From Cheiracanthium punctorium (taxonomy: Eukaryota > Arthropoda > Arachnida > Araneae > Cheiracanthiidae): a DNA stretch of 64,000 bases. The DNA is taken from positions 992,001 through 1,056,000 of the forward strand of contig JAWZYV010001829.1 of assembly GCA_038373885.1 (NCBI GenBank). Reading direction: 5' to 3'. The notes under the pieces are model-generated. The model saw nothing but the letters and a program-made list of their open reading frames with translations, made no database searches and was not told where the DNA came from. Of this stretch, positions 1 to 9,732 are shown in pieces (within the stretch, counting starts at the first letter, position 1; every line of letters starts with the position of its first letter). The translations under genes were made by a program, and so were the position numbers.

Positions 1-224
1 TTTGTGTTACGATCAGGGTAGGTCCAACAGAAGACAATTAACTCCTTGGCGCCATCAATAAAGGAATGTAACTAACCGATTTTAGTAAACAGTATGTACT
101 TAGCACTACAGCATTGTTAAAAACCCATCCTGCTTTTAGCGTCGACATAACTTGTTTACACAATAAAAATGACATCAACTTTTCAAATGTGTTTTTTTCC
201 TATTTGTGGGTATATGCGTGTCGT

Positions 225-480
225 GTGTGTGCTAACTCCTAAATGGTTCATTCCATTGAGCTCGAATTTCGTATACACGTTAAAGTCTGCCGCCGTACAA
301 CTGTTATTGATTTTGGTGTGTATAAGATTTAGATATAGTTTTGTGTATAGTTTTTGTATAGTTTTTGTATAAGATTTGTATAAGATTTGTGTATAGTTTT
401 TTACAGGGCTACAAGAATATTTCTCATACATTACGGCCTGTTCAGAGAAATACTTAATAGTGCCAGATACCGCTGAGGAA
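225..480 (+). repeat. Diverged copy of the ~170-bp unit found at the window end
   Basis: The order of short blocks (TTGAGCTC, then TATTGATTTTGGTGTGTATA, then TTTTTACAGGGCTAC, then ACATTA.GGCCT) is the same as in the tandem units at 63490-64000. This copy is expanded in the middle by short repeats of a GTATAGTTTTT / GTATAAGATTT type (about 310-400). It is non-coding; the short ORFs across it follow the repeat rather than any protein family. Confidence 0.7.
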
Positions 481-579
481 TGGGGGTTGGTGGATAGTAA
501 AATTTTGGAATTCGCAAAGGCATGCAATTTTTGGTGATTGAACACCAAATTTGGCACCAACAAGTTCTCAAAACTGAAA

Positions 580-850
580 CAAGCTGGGCGATATCTTCTA
601 AATTTTGCTAAAAAGTGTCGAACACGATAGCTAATTACAAAGGAAAAGTATAGCTAGAATAGCCTGGCGAAGTTTGTAAAATAGTTTTAGAAAGAAAATT
701 TAATAGATTTCAATTCCGAAAAAGATTTTTTATGGAACAGGGAAGATAAATACCAAGCATTCATGTATTACGATACACTTTCCAAATGGCATTTATAAAG
801 GCAAAGTATAATTAGAATATGTCTGACGATAATTTTTAAACAATTACCTT
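580..850 (+). repeat. ~160-bp tandem unit, degraded locus 1
   Basis: One unit begins at the GCCTGGCGA motif near 662 and the next at the related GTCTGACGA near 821, about 160 bp later. Between them lies the block GGAACAGGGAAGATAAATAC...ATTACGATACACTTTCCAAA that is also present twice at 3442-3765 and in reverse at 47800-48180. The unit has no coding character. The arrays are short, so this is a diverged minisatellite or an internal part of a larger mobile element. Confidence 0.65.
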
Positions 851-851
851 T

Positions 852-1030
852 CCTTTCAAAAAAACTCAATTTCTAAATATGCCTGCATTTGTGATGACAG
901 TAAATAAATCTCAAGGACAGTCAATCGAAGAAAGCGCAACTTTATTGAGACAGCAAGGTTTTATAAATGTTAGTGGTACGTCTTAGCAAATAGAGTTCAA
1001 TCATTCGACGGTTTAAAATTTTATAACTCG
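852..1030 (+). pseudogene. Helitron RepHel helicase remnant (Pif1-like C-terminal motifs)
   Basis: The forward translation from 852 reads PFKKTQFLNMPAFVMTVNKS followed by QGQSIEE. This matches the layout of the C-terminal part of the Pif1-like helicase of Helitron RepHel proteins (the family shows PFKR.QFP...FAMTINKSQGQT). After a stop and a frame change the frame from 980 reads VLANRVQSFDGLKFYNS, corresponding to the following VALSRV.S.DGLK.. motif. Both motifs are in the right order and spacing, but in two frames with stops, so this is a dead fragment of about 60 codons. No Rep domain or Helitron 3' hairpin was found near it. Assignment to the Helitron/Pif1 family is secure; which Helitron it came from is unknown. 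Confidence 0.8.
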
Positions 1031-2010
1031 AAACATAACCGGCTTTTACCCGAGTATGGCTTCAGGCTCAATCTTCGAAAGGGGCCACTAGACTTCTTAG
1101 ATTAGCCTAAATTGATCCAAACGCAAACTGAATGTGTGAAATCCAAGGTCGGTAGAGTGAGATGACCCTATGACTGGAGCTGCCTATGACTGGAGCCCCC
1201 TCGCTGGAGCTGCCTTTGCATTTAGCAAAATATGGTAGAGTTTTTACAAAACCACCGTCTTCACTTCATAGAAAAGTGTGGCGGTTGTAAAGTGAAATAA
1301 AACAAAAATTGCCACTAGACACATGGTCTCTTAGCCAAGGTGGTAAAACGCGACCCAATGTAGGTCCCAATGTATGTGGAATGGTGAGACATACTCTTTA
1401 TAAGAAGAACTTTATTTACGCTCAAATAAAAAAATTAATACTTTTTGGTCGATTTTCGATCGCTAGCAGGCAACTAGTAAAAAGCAAAAAGCTTTAAAAA
1501 TGGCAGGTGTGTGTAGTTACTGATAAATTTATTTATACTACGGAATTTGAAAAAAAAAAAATCTGAATATCAAGCCCAAATACTGAAACATTAAATACCA
1601 TACTAAATAAATGCTAAATAAACACCGAAGTACTAAGAGAAAAAAATAATTTAATTAATTAATTAATTAATTAATTAAAAGTTCTTGCCACGTATTTCAA
1701 AGGACATCTGTCTTCCAGATTGCCCCAACACTTAAATGTGTATTCGGAAGAATACATTCCGCAAGACTCCATTATTCAAGATTTTTATTACATATTACTT
1801 TTCTCTTTCCTACAAAACTTTTATAACCCTCTCATGAAACGTACAGTTGCTTCACTGCATTGCGCTACGATTTCATTTCCTTCCCACAAAGCAAGCGCAT
1901 TGCGGAAATGCATCTTTTTCAACATATTCAGGTAGGGGGGACTCATTGGATCTTTACTAGGGTGGTTGGTCACAAGAAATAAATTCCCGAATTTTCTGGG
2001 GTGTACCACC
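1031..2010. other. Unassigned intergenic DNA with a TTAA microsatellite
   Basis: No gene or mobile element recognised. It holds a (TTAA)n tract at about 1649-1678 and short direct repeats of a TATGACTGGAGC type around 1170-1210. The ORFs of 60-70 codons here have no recognisable motif. Confidence 0.5.
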
Positions 2011-2439
2011 AACGCCTGCTGCGTATAGAAAGCCTTACAACTCCTACGTCACCAAGCTTTACGTCATCATTCCGCTTACATTTAAAAGTTTTCAAATAAC
2101 AAAATAAAACTATTAAAAATTTCTGGTAAATACTACAAATATTAGAAAATATCTCATATTAAACTTTAAAATTAAAATATCTTTCTCATAAAAAATTATT
2201 CAGTATCATCTATTTCCTTATCACAGAATCTAATTAGTTATAGTTAAAAAGTGCCATTTGTCGTAAAATTATATTTTTTTATCTCAAATTATTAAAATAT
2301 TGCCAATCATGGGTAAAGTCACCAGAAATTTTTAATAGCTTTATTTTGTAACAATTAAACTTTTAAATGTAGGCTAAATGATGACGTCAAAGCTTGGTGA
2401 CGTAGCAGCTGTAAGGATTTCTATATCTAGGAGGTTTTG
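2011..2439 (+). mobile_element. Family A MITE copy A1, full length
   Basis: This is a non-autonomous DNA transposon of 429 bp. The left end carries CGTATAGAAAGCCTTACAAC and the right end carries the inverse (GTAAGGATTTCTATATCTAG), so the termini are inverted. The element is flanked by an exact 8-bp TSD, GTACCACC (2003-2010 and 2440-2447). The right arm holds TGACGTCA at 2382-2389. There is no ORF. The 8-bp TSD is compatible with hAT, P or Merlin elements, and the superfamily is left open. Confidence 0.85.
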
Positions 2440-2447
2440 GTACCACC

Positions 2448-3240
2448 CAAAAAGTTACCAATTGGCTAGAAAATGCGATTGGTAAAGTTTCAGCTCGTTA
2501 ACCCGTCCTCGTTGAAGTTTCGGAAAAAAACGGGATTTTTCGCAAAAAAGCAGTTTTCCCTCATAAAATGGATAAAATTGAGCCTAGAAACATATTGTTG
2601 GTATCGTTTGATAAAAAAATTTTGTCTTGATGAACCACACATCACTTTTTTCTAAAAACTTGCAGATTTAAACATATATGTTTTTTTCGAGACTGTGCTC
2701 CGAATCCTAAAAATTGGCTGTTTACGAAAATTCGAAAAATTCTGTTTCATCTTTCCTCCTTTCGGTTTTTTTTTTCTCTCTTTCTTTTTTGTATACAAAA
2801 TAAAGGTTTTAATTTTTTTTAAATCTGAAGTAGATAAAAAAAATTGAAATCTAAGTAAAAGAATTAACAGAAAATAAGGGCAAATAAGGTATAAAATGCA
2901 GAACGATTAACGTTCAGACATTGATTATGAAAGTTATGTTTCACAAAGGAAGCACATTATAAAGAAAATAAACTATTATTATTTACAATTTTTACGTTAA
3001 AGTGGCAATGGCTTAGATAATAGGCTTTCGAAGAGTCTGGAAAAGTTTTATATATATATATATATATATTCGATTACAACCTATAGTAGAAAATGCTTTT
3101 GTTCTCCATCCTTGGTTAAACAGGAATTGAAATCTTGGATTAATTTTACTCCCCTTTGAGCTGAGTCATTACCAACCTTAAAAGTTTTACTTTTTAGCAA
3201 TCGTGTGCCATTTCGCTCACTACGAAAATTTTGTCTACGA
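2448..3240. other. AT-rich intergenic DNA, nothing recognised
   Basis: Low-complexity AT-rich sequence with a short (TA)n tract near 3050-3070. No protein motif, inverted-repeat element or RNA gene was seen. Confidence 0.5.
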
Positions 3241-3399
3241 GATCATGTCGACGATTTTTGTAGATATGAACTGTCACGGTGGAGATATTTTCAAATATGT
3301 TTGCCAGATAACGGGGAGAGGGGGGGGTTAATAAAATGTTGAAAGTGGCACAAGGTTTGCAATTTTTGATCATTGATCGCTGAATTTCTTGCCAAAACG

Positions 3400-3800
3400 C
3401 GAAAATTAATTATAAATATATTTCGAGTACAGTTAGAAAACGCCTGGCGAATATTGTAAAATAAATTTAGTAGGCAATTTTAATATAGATTTTATTTTCG
3501 AAGAAATATTTTATACAACAGAGAAGACAAATACGGTACACTCATAGATTATGATACGCTTTCCAAACGGTATTTATAAAGGTGAAATATAGTTTGACTA
3601 TGCCTGGCGAAAATTGTTAAACAGTGTTTGTAGGTGGTTTTAATACAGATTTCAATTCAGAAGAAGTATTTTGCGGAACAAGGAAGACAAACACGACACA
3701 TTCATGGATTATGATGCGCATTCCAAACAATATTGAAAATGATGAAGTATTGTTGGAATATATACAAACAAAATTATTTTTGTCGCCAAATTTGGCGATA
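3400..3800 (+). repeat. ~160-bp tandem unit, locus 2 (two units)
   Basis: Units start at GCCTGGCGA at 3442 and again at 3602, a 160-bp period. Each contains GA.TT.A.TTC.GAAGAA.TATTTT..ACA..G.AGACAAA followed by ATGATTATGATRCGC.TTCCAAAC. The second unit is followed by the perfect 16-bp palindrome TCGCCAAATTTGGCGA at 3783-3798. The same unit occurs at 580-850 and, reversed, at 47800-48180. Confidence 0.75.
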
Positions 3801-4071
3801 TTTAGGCAAAACTTGCCAAGATCGATGACATGAGATTTTGGGCATGAACCAAACAATAACTGACTACAGATGTATTGATATATTGAAGATGTCTATAGAC
3901 ATTAATGTATTGAAATTCTTTTGGGTGGTCCTGTAAATAAACTTTCCAGTAAATTGTAACCAAAAATCAAGATGCACAGCTAGATGTTGCAACAATTTTA
4001 TATATGAAATTTCACCATTCTACGATTAATAGTTTGAGATATGAGAGTTAAATATATACACACGTACAACT

Positions 4072-4095
4072 AAAGTCGCCAAGCTTGGCGACTTT
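4072..4095. repeat. 24-bp perfect palindrome around TCGCCAAGCTTGGCGA
   Basis: The core TCGCCAAGCTTGGCGA (4076-4091) is extended by AAAG on the left and CTTT on the right into a 24-bp perfect palindrome with no loop. Related palindromes are at 3783-3798 (perfect, 16 bp) and 6968-6983 (one mismatched pair). All three are near members of the 160-bp repeat family, so this is probably a conserved piece of that repeat. Confidence 0.8.
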
Positions 4096-5190
4096 TCGCG
4101 TAGTTTTTGAGGGAGGGACGTGACCGTGGTCGGACTATTACCTAACTGTATGGTAGGACGTTATTGTGCTTGAAATAGATGAGTGTGTCTAAAACTGCCA
4201 CTAACAGTAATGTGTTGAAATGTTTTTGAGTGTTGTTGTAGAAGAACTAAAAGTGATAAAGACACTATTTTCGATGGAGGGATTCCTTTTGTGACCCTTA
4301 AAAACATATATCACTCTTGAATCATTTGAAATAGCCTAATATCTCTAAAATACGCTTTGATGAATTTCTGCCCATAGAGCGTAATGTATTTAAAATATTT
4401 TGGGAGGCCCTGTAAATGAGCTATCCCGTCCAATGGAATGAAAAAGAGGGGTGTACAGCTAGATGTTATAACAATCCTAAATATAAAGTTTCAGAAGTCT
4501 ACGACCAATAGTTTTTGAGATATGCGAGTTACATACATATATACGTACGTACAGACGTCAGACAAAAACTGGTGAACATGGACTTGCGGTCGGTCAAAAT
4601 GGGATGTACATGCATTTATATGAACGTGCATACATGCGTTCGATGAGATGTATCTCAAAAATTCTTAAAAGTAAATTTGGAGGTCGTCAAAATCGGTTTT
4701 TTCGTGGAAATTTGGTTTCCCTAAATTTTCCCTATACTCCGATCCGAACAAGGAAGTAAAAAGAAAAGGCTATGGTAATATCTTCTGCCGAAAGACGAGA
4801 GCTAAGCATTTGAACTTAAAAACAACCACAAATGTTTTAGCGAATCTTTCTATTATATGCTTTGATGTCTGTGCAGAAGTGAAGTACGTCGAAACTTTCT
4901 TACTCGTTCAAAAAGCAGAAGTGCGGCTGCTCAGTCCGACTTGTGATGCGTAAGAATTTGAGCTTACTTTTCTTCTGCGTGATTCGGGAAGGTAAGATTC
5001 CGTTTGCAATTGGGCTGAAGGGAGTAGCGTCCACCGCAGTTTTGTAACTATCATTAGCCAGAGACGTAGCTGGCGTTCTTAGTGCCCGGAGACAAATGTC
5101 CCTTCTTTGCATCCCTCTCTAGCTAGTCTATTGCCGTTAGCCCTATAAATGGATGTGAGACGAAAAATTCTCGCAAAAAATGATCTCGCG
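4096..5190. other. Intergenic, nothing recognised
   Basis: No protein motif or transposon end was found. The stretch around 4540-4760 (ACGTACGTACAGACG and CGGTCGGTCAAAATGGGA) looks like dispersed repeat sequence, but no second copy occurs in this window. Confidence 0.4.
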
Positions 5191-5197
5191 TCCATGC

Positions 5198-5616
5198 AAC
5201 ACCCTCTAGATTTAGAAAGGCGAACAACTTTGACTGTATCGCTAGATCATGTTACATGACGTCATCACAGTTTTATTTGCACAAAGTAGTATATCTATTT
5301 TAAATTTGTGGTGAATTTTTTCACTCATAAAACTTTTTAAAGGTTTAAGATAAAAAAATTAATTTTACGACAAATGATAATTTTTGACCATCACTAATTG
5401 TATAATATGATACAGATGTAGATCACAATGAATTATTTTATATCAGAAAGGTATTTTAATTTTTATCTTTAAGATATTTTATAATATTTGTAGCACCTGC
5501 CAGAAATTTTAAATAGTTTTACTCTTTGAAGATACAACTGCGATGAGGGCTTACAGAAATCTAGTGATGACGTCAACGTTTCAGTTGTTATGCCTTCTAT
5601 GTCTAGAAGGTCTCTG
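5198..5616 (+). mobile_element. Family A MITE copy A2
   Basis: The left end AACACCCTCTAGATTTAGAA and the right end ...GCCTTCTATGTCTAGAAGG are inverted versions of one another. Internal blocks are typical of the family: ACGTCATCACAGTTTTAT, a central ATCAGAAAGGTATTTTAAT, and CCAGAAATTTTAAATAGTTT. TGACGTCA occurs in both arms (5257-5264 and 5568-5575). No TSD is recognisable, so the copy is older or its ends are altered. Confidence 0.8.
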
Positions 5617-5900
5617 TGATCCCTAAGGAAGACATCTGAGACATTCAAGTCCACGCCGGAAATTAAAACCGGATGCGTAGTGTAATAGAATGGTGCGTAA
5701 GCCACTACACCGCCTGGAAAGAAACAAATGGAAATTCCAACCCACCAGAAATTTATTAAAGTATATTTTTTAAAATTTGAAGTAATAGACAGATTTTGTG
5801 GAATGTTGTATCAGATCAAAAAAAATATCCATTCGAGTCATGCTTGTCTGATCTGCTTCGGGTGGATTAGCAGATGAGAATCGAAAAATGCACTCCTTAT

Positions 5901-6272
5901 TAGAGATGAGACGGGCTCAGCCCGAGCCCGGGCCCGACTCGGGATCGGGATCTGTAATTCACGATTGCTTTCGGGCTCGGGCTCGTGAAAATTTTCTTCT
6001 TTGTTGAACATACTCCTTGAAACAGATTTTAAAAAATGATTCATGAGATAAATAGACGTACTTATTTAAAAAAATAGCGGCACGGGGCACTAGAAGGTGT
6101 GTGAAGCTCCAAAATTTATTGTATCCTATTAATGAAGTAGTTAATTTTATTTGTCTTTAGCTGAAATTTCGGGCTCGGGCTCCAACTTTAATAATATTGC
6201 TCGGGCTCGGGCGGGCTCGGATTAAAAGTCCTCGGGCTCGGGCTTCAAAAAATGAGCCCGAACTCATCTCTA
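5901..6272. mobile_element. 372-bp GC-rich hAT-like MITE
   Basis: The termini are TAGAGATGAG... and ...CTCATCTCTA, and an exact 8-bp TSD CTCCTTAT flanks them (5893-5900 and 6273-6280). This TSD fits the nTnnnnAn preference often described for hAT elements. Inside both ends are clusters of GGGCTCGGGCTC-type hexamers in inverted orientation, so the subterminal arms are GC-rich and can pair. The AT-rich middle has no coding capacity. The terminal TAGAGATG is shared with the four long hAT copies, but the internal sequence is unrelated. Confidence 0.92.
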
Positions 6273-6280
6273 CTCCTTAT

Positions 6281-7260
6281 GTCCTGTGCCTTGAGAATGT
6301 TTGGGTCTATTGGTGATTAGTTGGAAAGGGGTGCTACTGCACGTTCGAAGAAATAAAATCAAATTGGTTTATAGCAAATTTGTCTCGATTATTGTATTTT
6401 CAATCGCTGCATTTACAATCTAAATTATAGGAGTACTTTGTTTAAACAAGTTATAAATGACAGATTAACGATTTTCGAAGGAAAGTATATTAATTCATAC
6501 TGAGGTTTGACAGCAAGCTCTCCCTCGAAAATAGTTGAAAAAGATAAGGAAAATAACTTACGCCCTTAAAGTGCACTATAAACAATAACTCCCCCTTGAC
6601 TATCATATATTGGAATTCTTATGCACACTTCTGTAAAAGAACTATTCAAGCTATCTATCCCATTTTCAATAGGGTACATGGTACTGAACATATCAGTTAG
6701 ATAACAAACAACCAGAAACTGTAAAGCTATTTCAAAGTTTTTGGAAAATGTGTTAACGCATTTCACAAATCTTTATATTAAAGAAACACATGGATCAAAA
6801 AAGTGTATGCTTAAGAAAATTAGTGAAAATAAAAATAATAATTTCAAAATAAAATATCAACTCTTGAAGTACGAAAAGCTGCAATTTGTTAAATCTAAAT
6901 TGTCCAAACAGTACTTAAATAATTAATCATTAAATTTTCATTATTAACATTAAGATGTGGAAATATGTCGCCTAATTTGGCGATGTATAGACAAAGCTGG
7001 CTACTGCTTCAACGTTTTTCGTCATGGTACCCTGTGCGGATTGCTTTTCGTTTATCGACATTATAGAGATATTACTGAAAAATACAGTTATGTTGGAGTA
7101 TGCAAAATTAATCGTTCCTAAAATAGTTGACGCTCGTTTTTACGGACTCGTAGGAACCAATCAAATAGTTCATAAAATCGTCAGTATGAATATTCGAGAT
7201 CACTCGCTAGCTCGTAAAATCGCAAGTATTCGTAAAAATGAGCTTCGACTGTAAAAATCG
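6281..7260. other. Intergenic; one unrecognised 76-codon ORF
   Basis: No known family recognised. An ORF at 7024-7254 (+) begins MVPCADCFSFIDIIEILL and contains a pseudo-repetitive stretch around 7150-7240 made of near-copies of TCGTAAAATCG, which argues against a real protein. The near-palindrome TCGCCTAATTTGGCGA lies at 6968-6983. Confidence 0.4.
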
Positions 7261-7263
7261 ACG

Positions 7264-7892
7264 AGCCGACATCGAACCTCCCAGTATTAAGCTGCCCATA
7301 CAGCACTGTGACGTCGCAACAGGTATGCACATCACCGCGACTTTGTGACTTCATGTGACAAGCTTTGTCGCAGATAGGTTGATGTGAAGAACAGGTGGCC
7401 GCCCGCCTGTGGCAGTGCTTATAATATCACATGGTGACCATCATGGGATAGAGACCTACATAAAGAGAGAAAGTACACCGTGAAGTTACCCTACAACGTA
7501 ACACGCATCTGAGACAGTTACGTCACATTATGATTAATCATTAGTTGCACTTTGATGTGACTCAGCAACATCACATGTTTGACAACCTGGCTGACGAGAT
7601 ATACTCGTTACAGCATAGACATTTTATTTACATCCCTTTGCGCCTGAAAAGTCATGTGATCAAGTGGGTGTTACCATCCTAGTTCAAGATAGCCATACTA
7701 ACATGTAACTCCCTAGGCCTAGGTCACATGACTCTTCGAGTGCAAAGGGTGTGATCAAACTGTCAGCGCCGTAGGCCGTATCCTGTATATCTCATCAGCC
7801 TCATACGACACGAAGTGACGTCACAGAAAGTGTGCGCACATTTGTGATGTGACGAACTGCGCTACAATATGTCACCGCCAACATGTCGGCTG
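7264..7892. mobile_element. Degenerate fold-back (long inverted repeat) element
   Basis: The sequence can fold on itself around about 7692. The arms 7634-7659 and 7724-7749 match at 22 of 26 positions, and 7589-7611 and 7778-7800 match at about 18 of 23. Weaker pairing continues outward, with AGCCGACAT at 7264 mirrored by ATGTCGGCT near 7885-7893. The region is distinct in composition, with many GTGAC/TCACATG words and a TGACGTCA at 7816-7823. No ORF spans it. The element type is unknown and the outer limits are approximate. Confidence 0.55.
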
Positions 7893-9130
7893 TTTGAGTA
7901 TATGAAATGAAGATAAAGGAAGAGAAAATGTTGGTATGCAGTCCCCTTCTTGGCGCTTCAAACACTATGAAAGAAGGGTTTTTATCAGCATTTAAATTTA
8001 ATCTTGCATGTTTTAGGATGTCAAGGGCCTTTTAAAAGCATCAGCAGAACTCGATCTCTTATCAAAGTGGTGATTTACAATTCCACAATATGAAAAGAAA
8101 AGAAGCCAGAATCAACGCTTTAACACACTCACCTCAGCTGCGATAAGGCTTCTTGTAAGTATTTCACCTTGCTAGCACTTAGTTCCGTACATTTAGAATT
8201 TGGATCATACTTAAATGTCATACAAAGCAGGATCTATTCGATTTTCTTAGTTTCTTTTACAGCTATCGAAAATTATGGATCATGTCCTGTAAACAAAAAA
8301 TTTAGTTTTTAGCTGATATTTACCAGAACTGAAACCAGGCTTCACACACACATAAAACTATAAAGTAAAAATAGATCTCATCAAAAGGAAATTTCATCTA
8401 TGTTCGTCAGAAAACTACAAACTTGCTCTTATCCTTTCAAGAGACATTTTTTTTTCTTTTGTAGGATAGGTTCCTTTTTTTTTTTTTTTTTTTTGTAACT
8501 CGGGAAAATATTATCAGTCCAAGCACTAGCTTTGATAGTATTTGTTTTGCGAAAAGATAGTCGGCATGAAATGTTCAACAGGACACTGAAAAAAATGTAT
8601 TGTTGTTTTGACTAAATTTTGGTTGGCTCTATTTCAAAGAAATATTTTCGTTCAATCACCAAAATTTTTGTTAATTCAAAGAAATATTTTGTTAATTTAG
8701 CGAAAATTTTGTTCAAAACCAAAAGTTATTCGGTTAATATAGCAGCAACCATTCTATATCAACCATATTTGGTTGCTGCTACATACACCCTTCTCACTAG
8801 GGTACATGGTACAGTACATTGAAACAGCACTTATAAAATTTGTAGTAATCGATGCATATTTACGATAGTTAGGGCACAGACGGACGGATAGACGAAAAGA
8901 CAGGCAGACAAACCGAAATCATAAGCAATTTTGAGCCTTGATGGAAAATGTTAATAATAGAAATATTTAGTTAGATTTCTTTCGAATGGCAATACCGTTA
9001 TTTTTCCCTTTGCGAAGTGAATCCACTTCATTCAAAACGTTACGGGAGGAAACAAGAATTGAATAAAAATAGGTCGAAATGGTCCTTCGAATTGTTTGCT
9101 TCTTGGAAGTAAGGCAGTTTTAGATGTTTT
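7893..9130. other. Intergenic, homopolymer tracts only
   Basis: No gene or element recognised. It contains T tracts near 8450 and 8477-8495 and AT-rich low-complexity sequence. Confidence 0.45.
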
Positions 9131-9165
9131 CTATCTATCTGTCTATCTATCTATCTATCTATCTA

Positions 9166-9201
<36 letters not shown>
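9131..9201. repeat. (TCTA)n followed by (TA)n microsatellite
   Basis: About ten tetranucleotide CTAT units run directly into a TA dinucleotide tract. It immediately abuts the left side of the fold-back element starting at 9212. Confidence 0.95.
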
Positions 9202-9204
<3 letters not shown>

Positions 9205-9211
9205 TCATTCA

Positions 9212-9732
9212 CAGGGTGTTTCTAAAGGGTCTGAATTTTTAACAAACAATTTTTATTTGTAAATGGCTAGACGTAAGGAATATGAAGTGCAATAATGCTG
9301 TTCCTAATTGATCTATTTAGAACACTGATTGTATTAATAAGAATATTATGCATGAAATTGTATAATATTGGAATACAGAAGGCGGAGCTACTTTTAACTC
9401 CGCCTTCTGAGCACATTTTAAAATTTCGCACATTCAAATATTTATAATATCAAGCATAATATTCTTAATAATACAGTCAGTGCGCTAAATACATCGCTTA
9501 GAAGCAGCATTATTACACTTTAAATTAAATGTGATCATTAGCACTTTAAAATCATCGTTAAAAATTCACATTTAAAAGTCACGCCCACATCTGTTAAAAA
9601 AATACCAAAAACGTGTGGCTCATAAAGGGTTAAAATGACGTTTGAGGTCATGGTTTTTCTATGAAATTCTTAATCCTTATGATGTGCATAATCTCCCCTA
9701 AACTTTTCTACAGTCCCTTTAGAAACACCCTG
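9212..9732. mobile_element. ~520-bp MITE with CAGGGTGTTTCTAAAGGG ends and a central hairpin
   Basis: The left end CAGGGTGTTTCTAAAGGGTC and the right end ...CCCTTTAGAAACACCCTG are inverted over about 21 bp. Inside is a second, independent palindrome: arms 9376-9387 and 9398-9409 (CAGAAGGCGGAG / CTCCGCCTTCTG) separated by 10 nt. The flanks of that hairpin also mirror one another (AATACAGT, AGCATAATATTCTTA). No clear TSD is visible; the left side abuts the microsatellite. No coding capacity. Confidence 0.7.
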
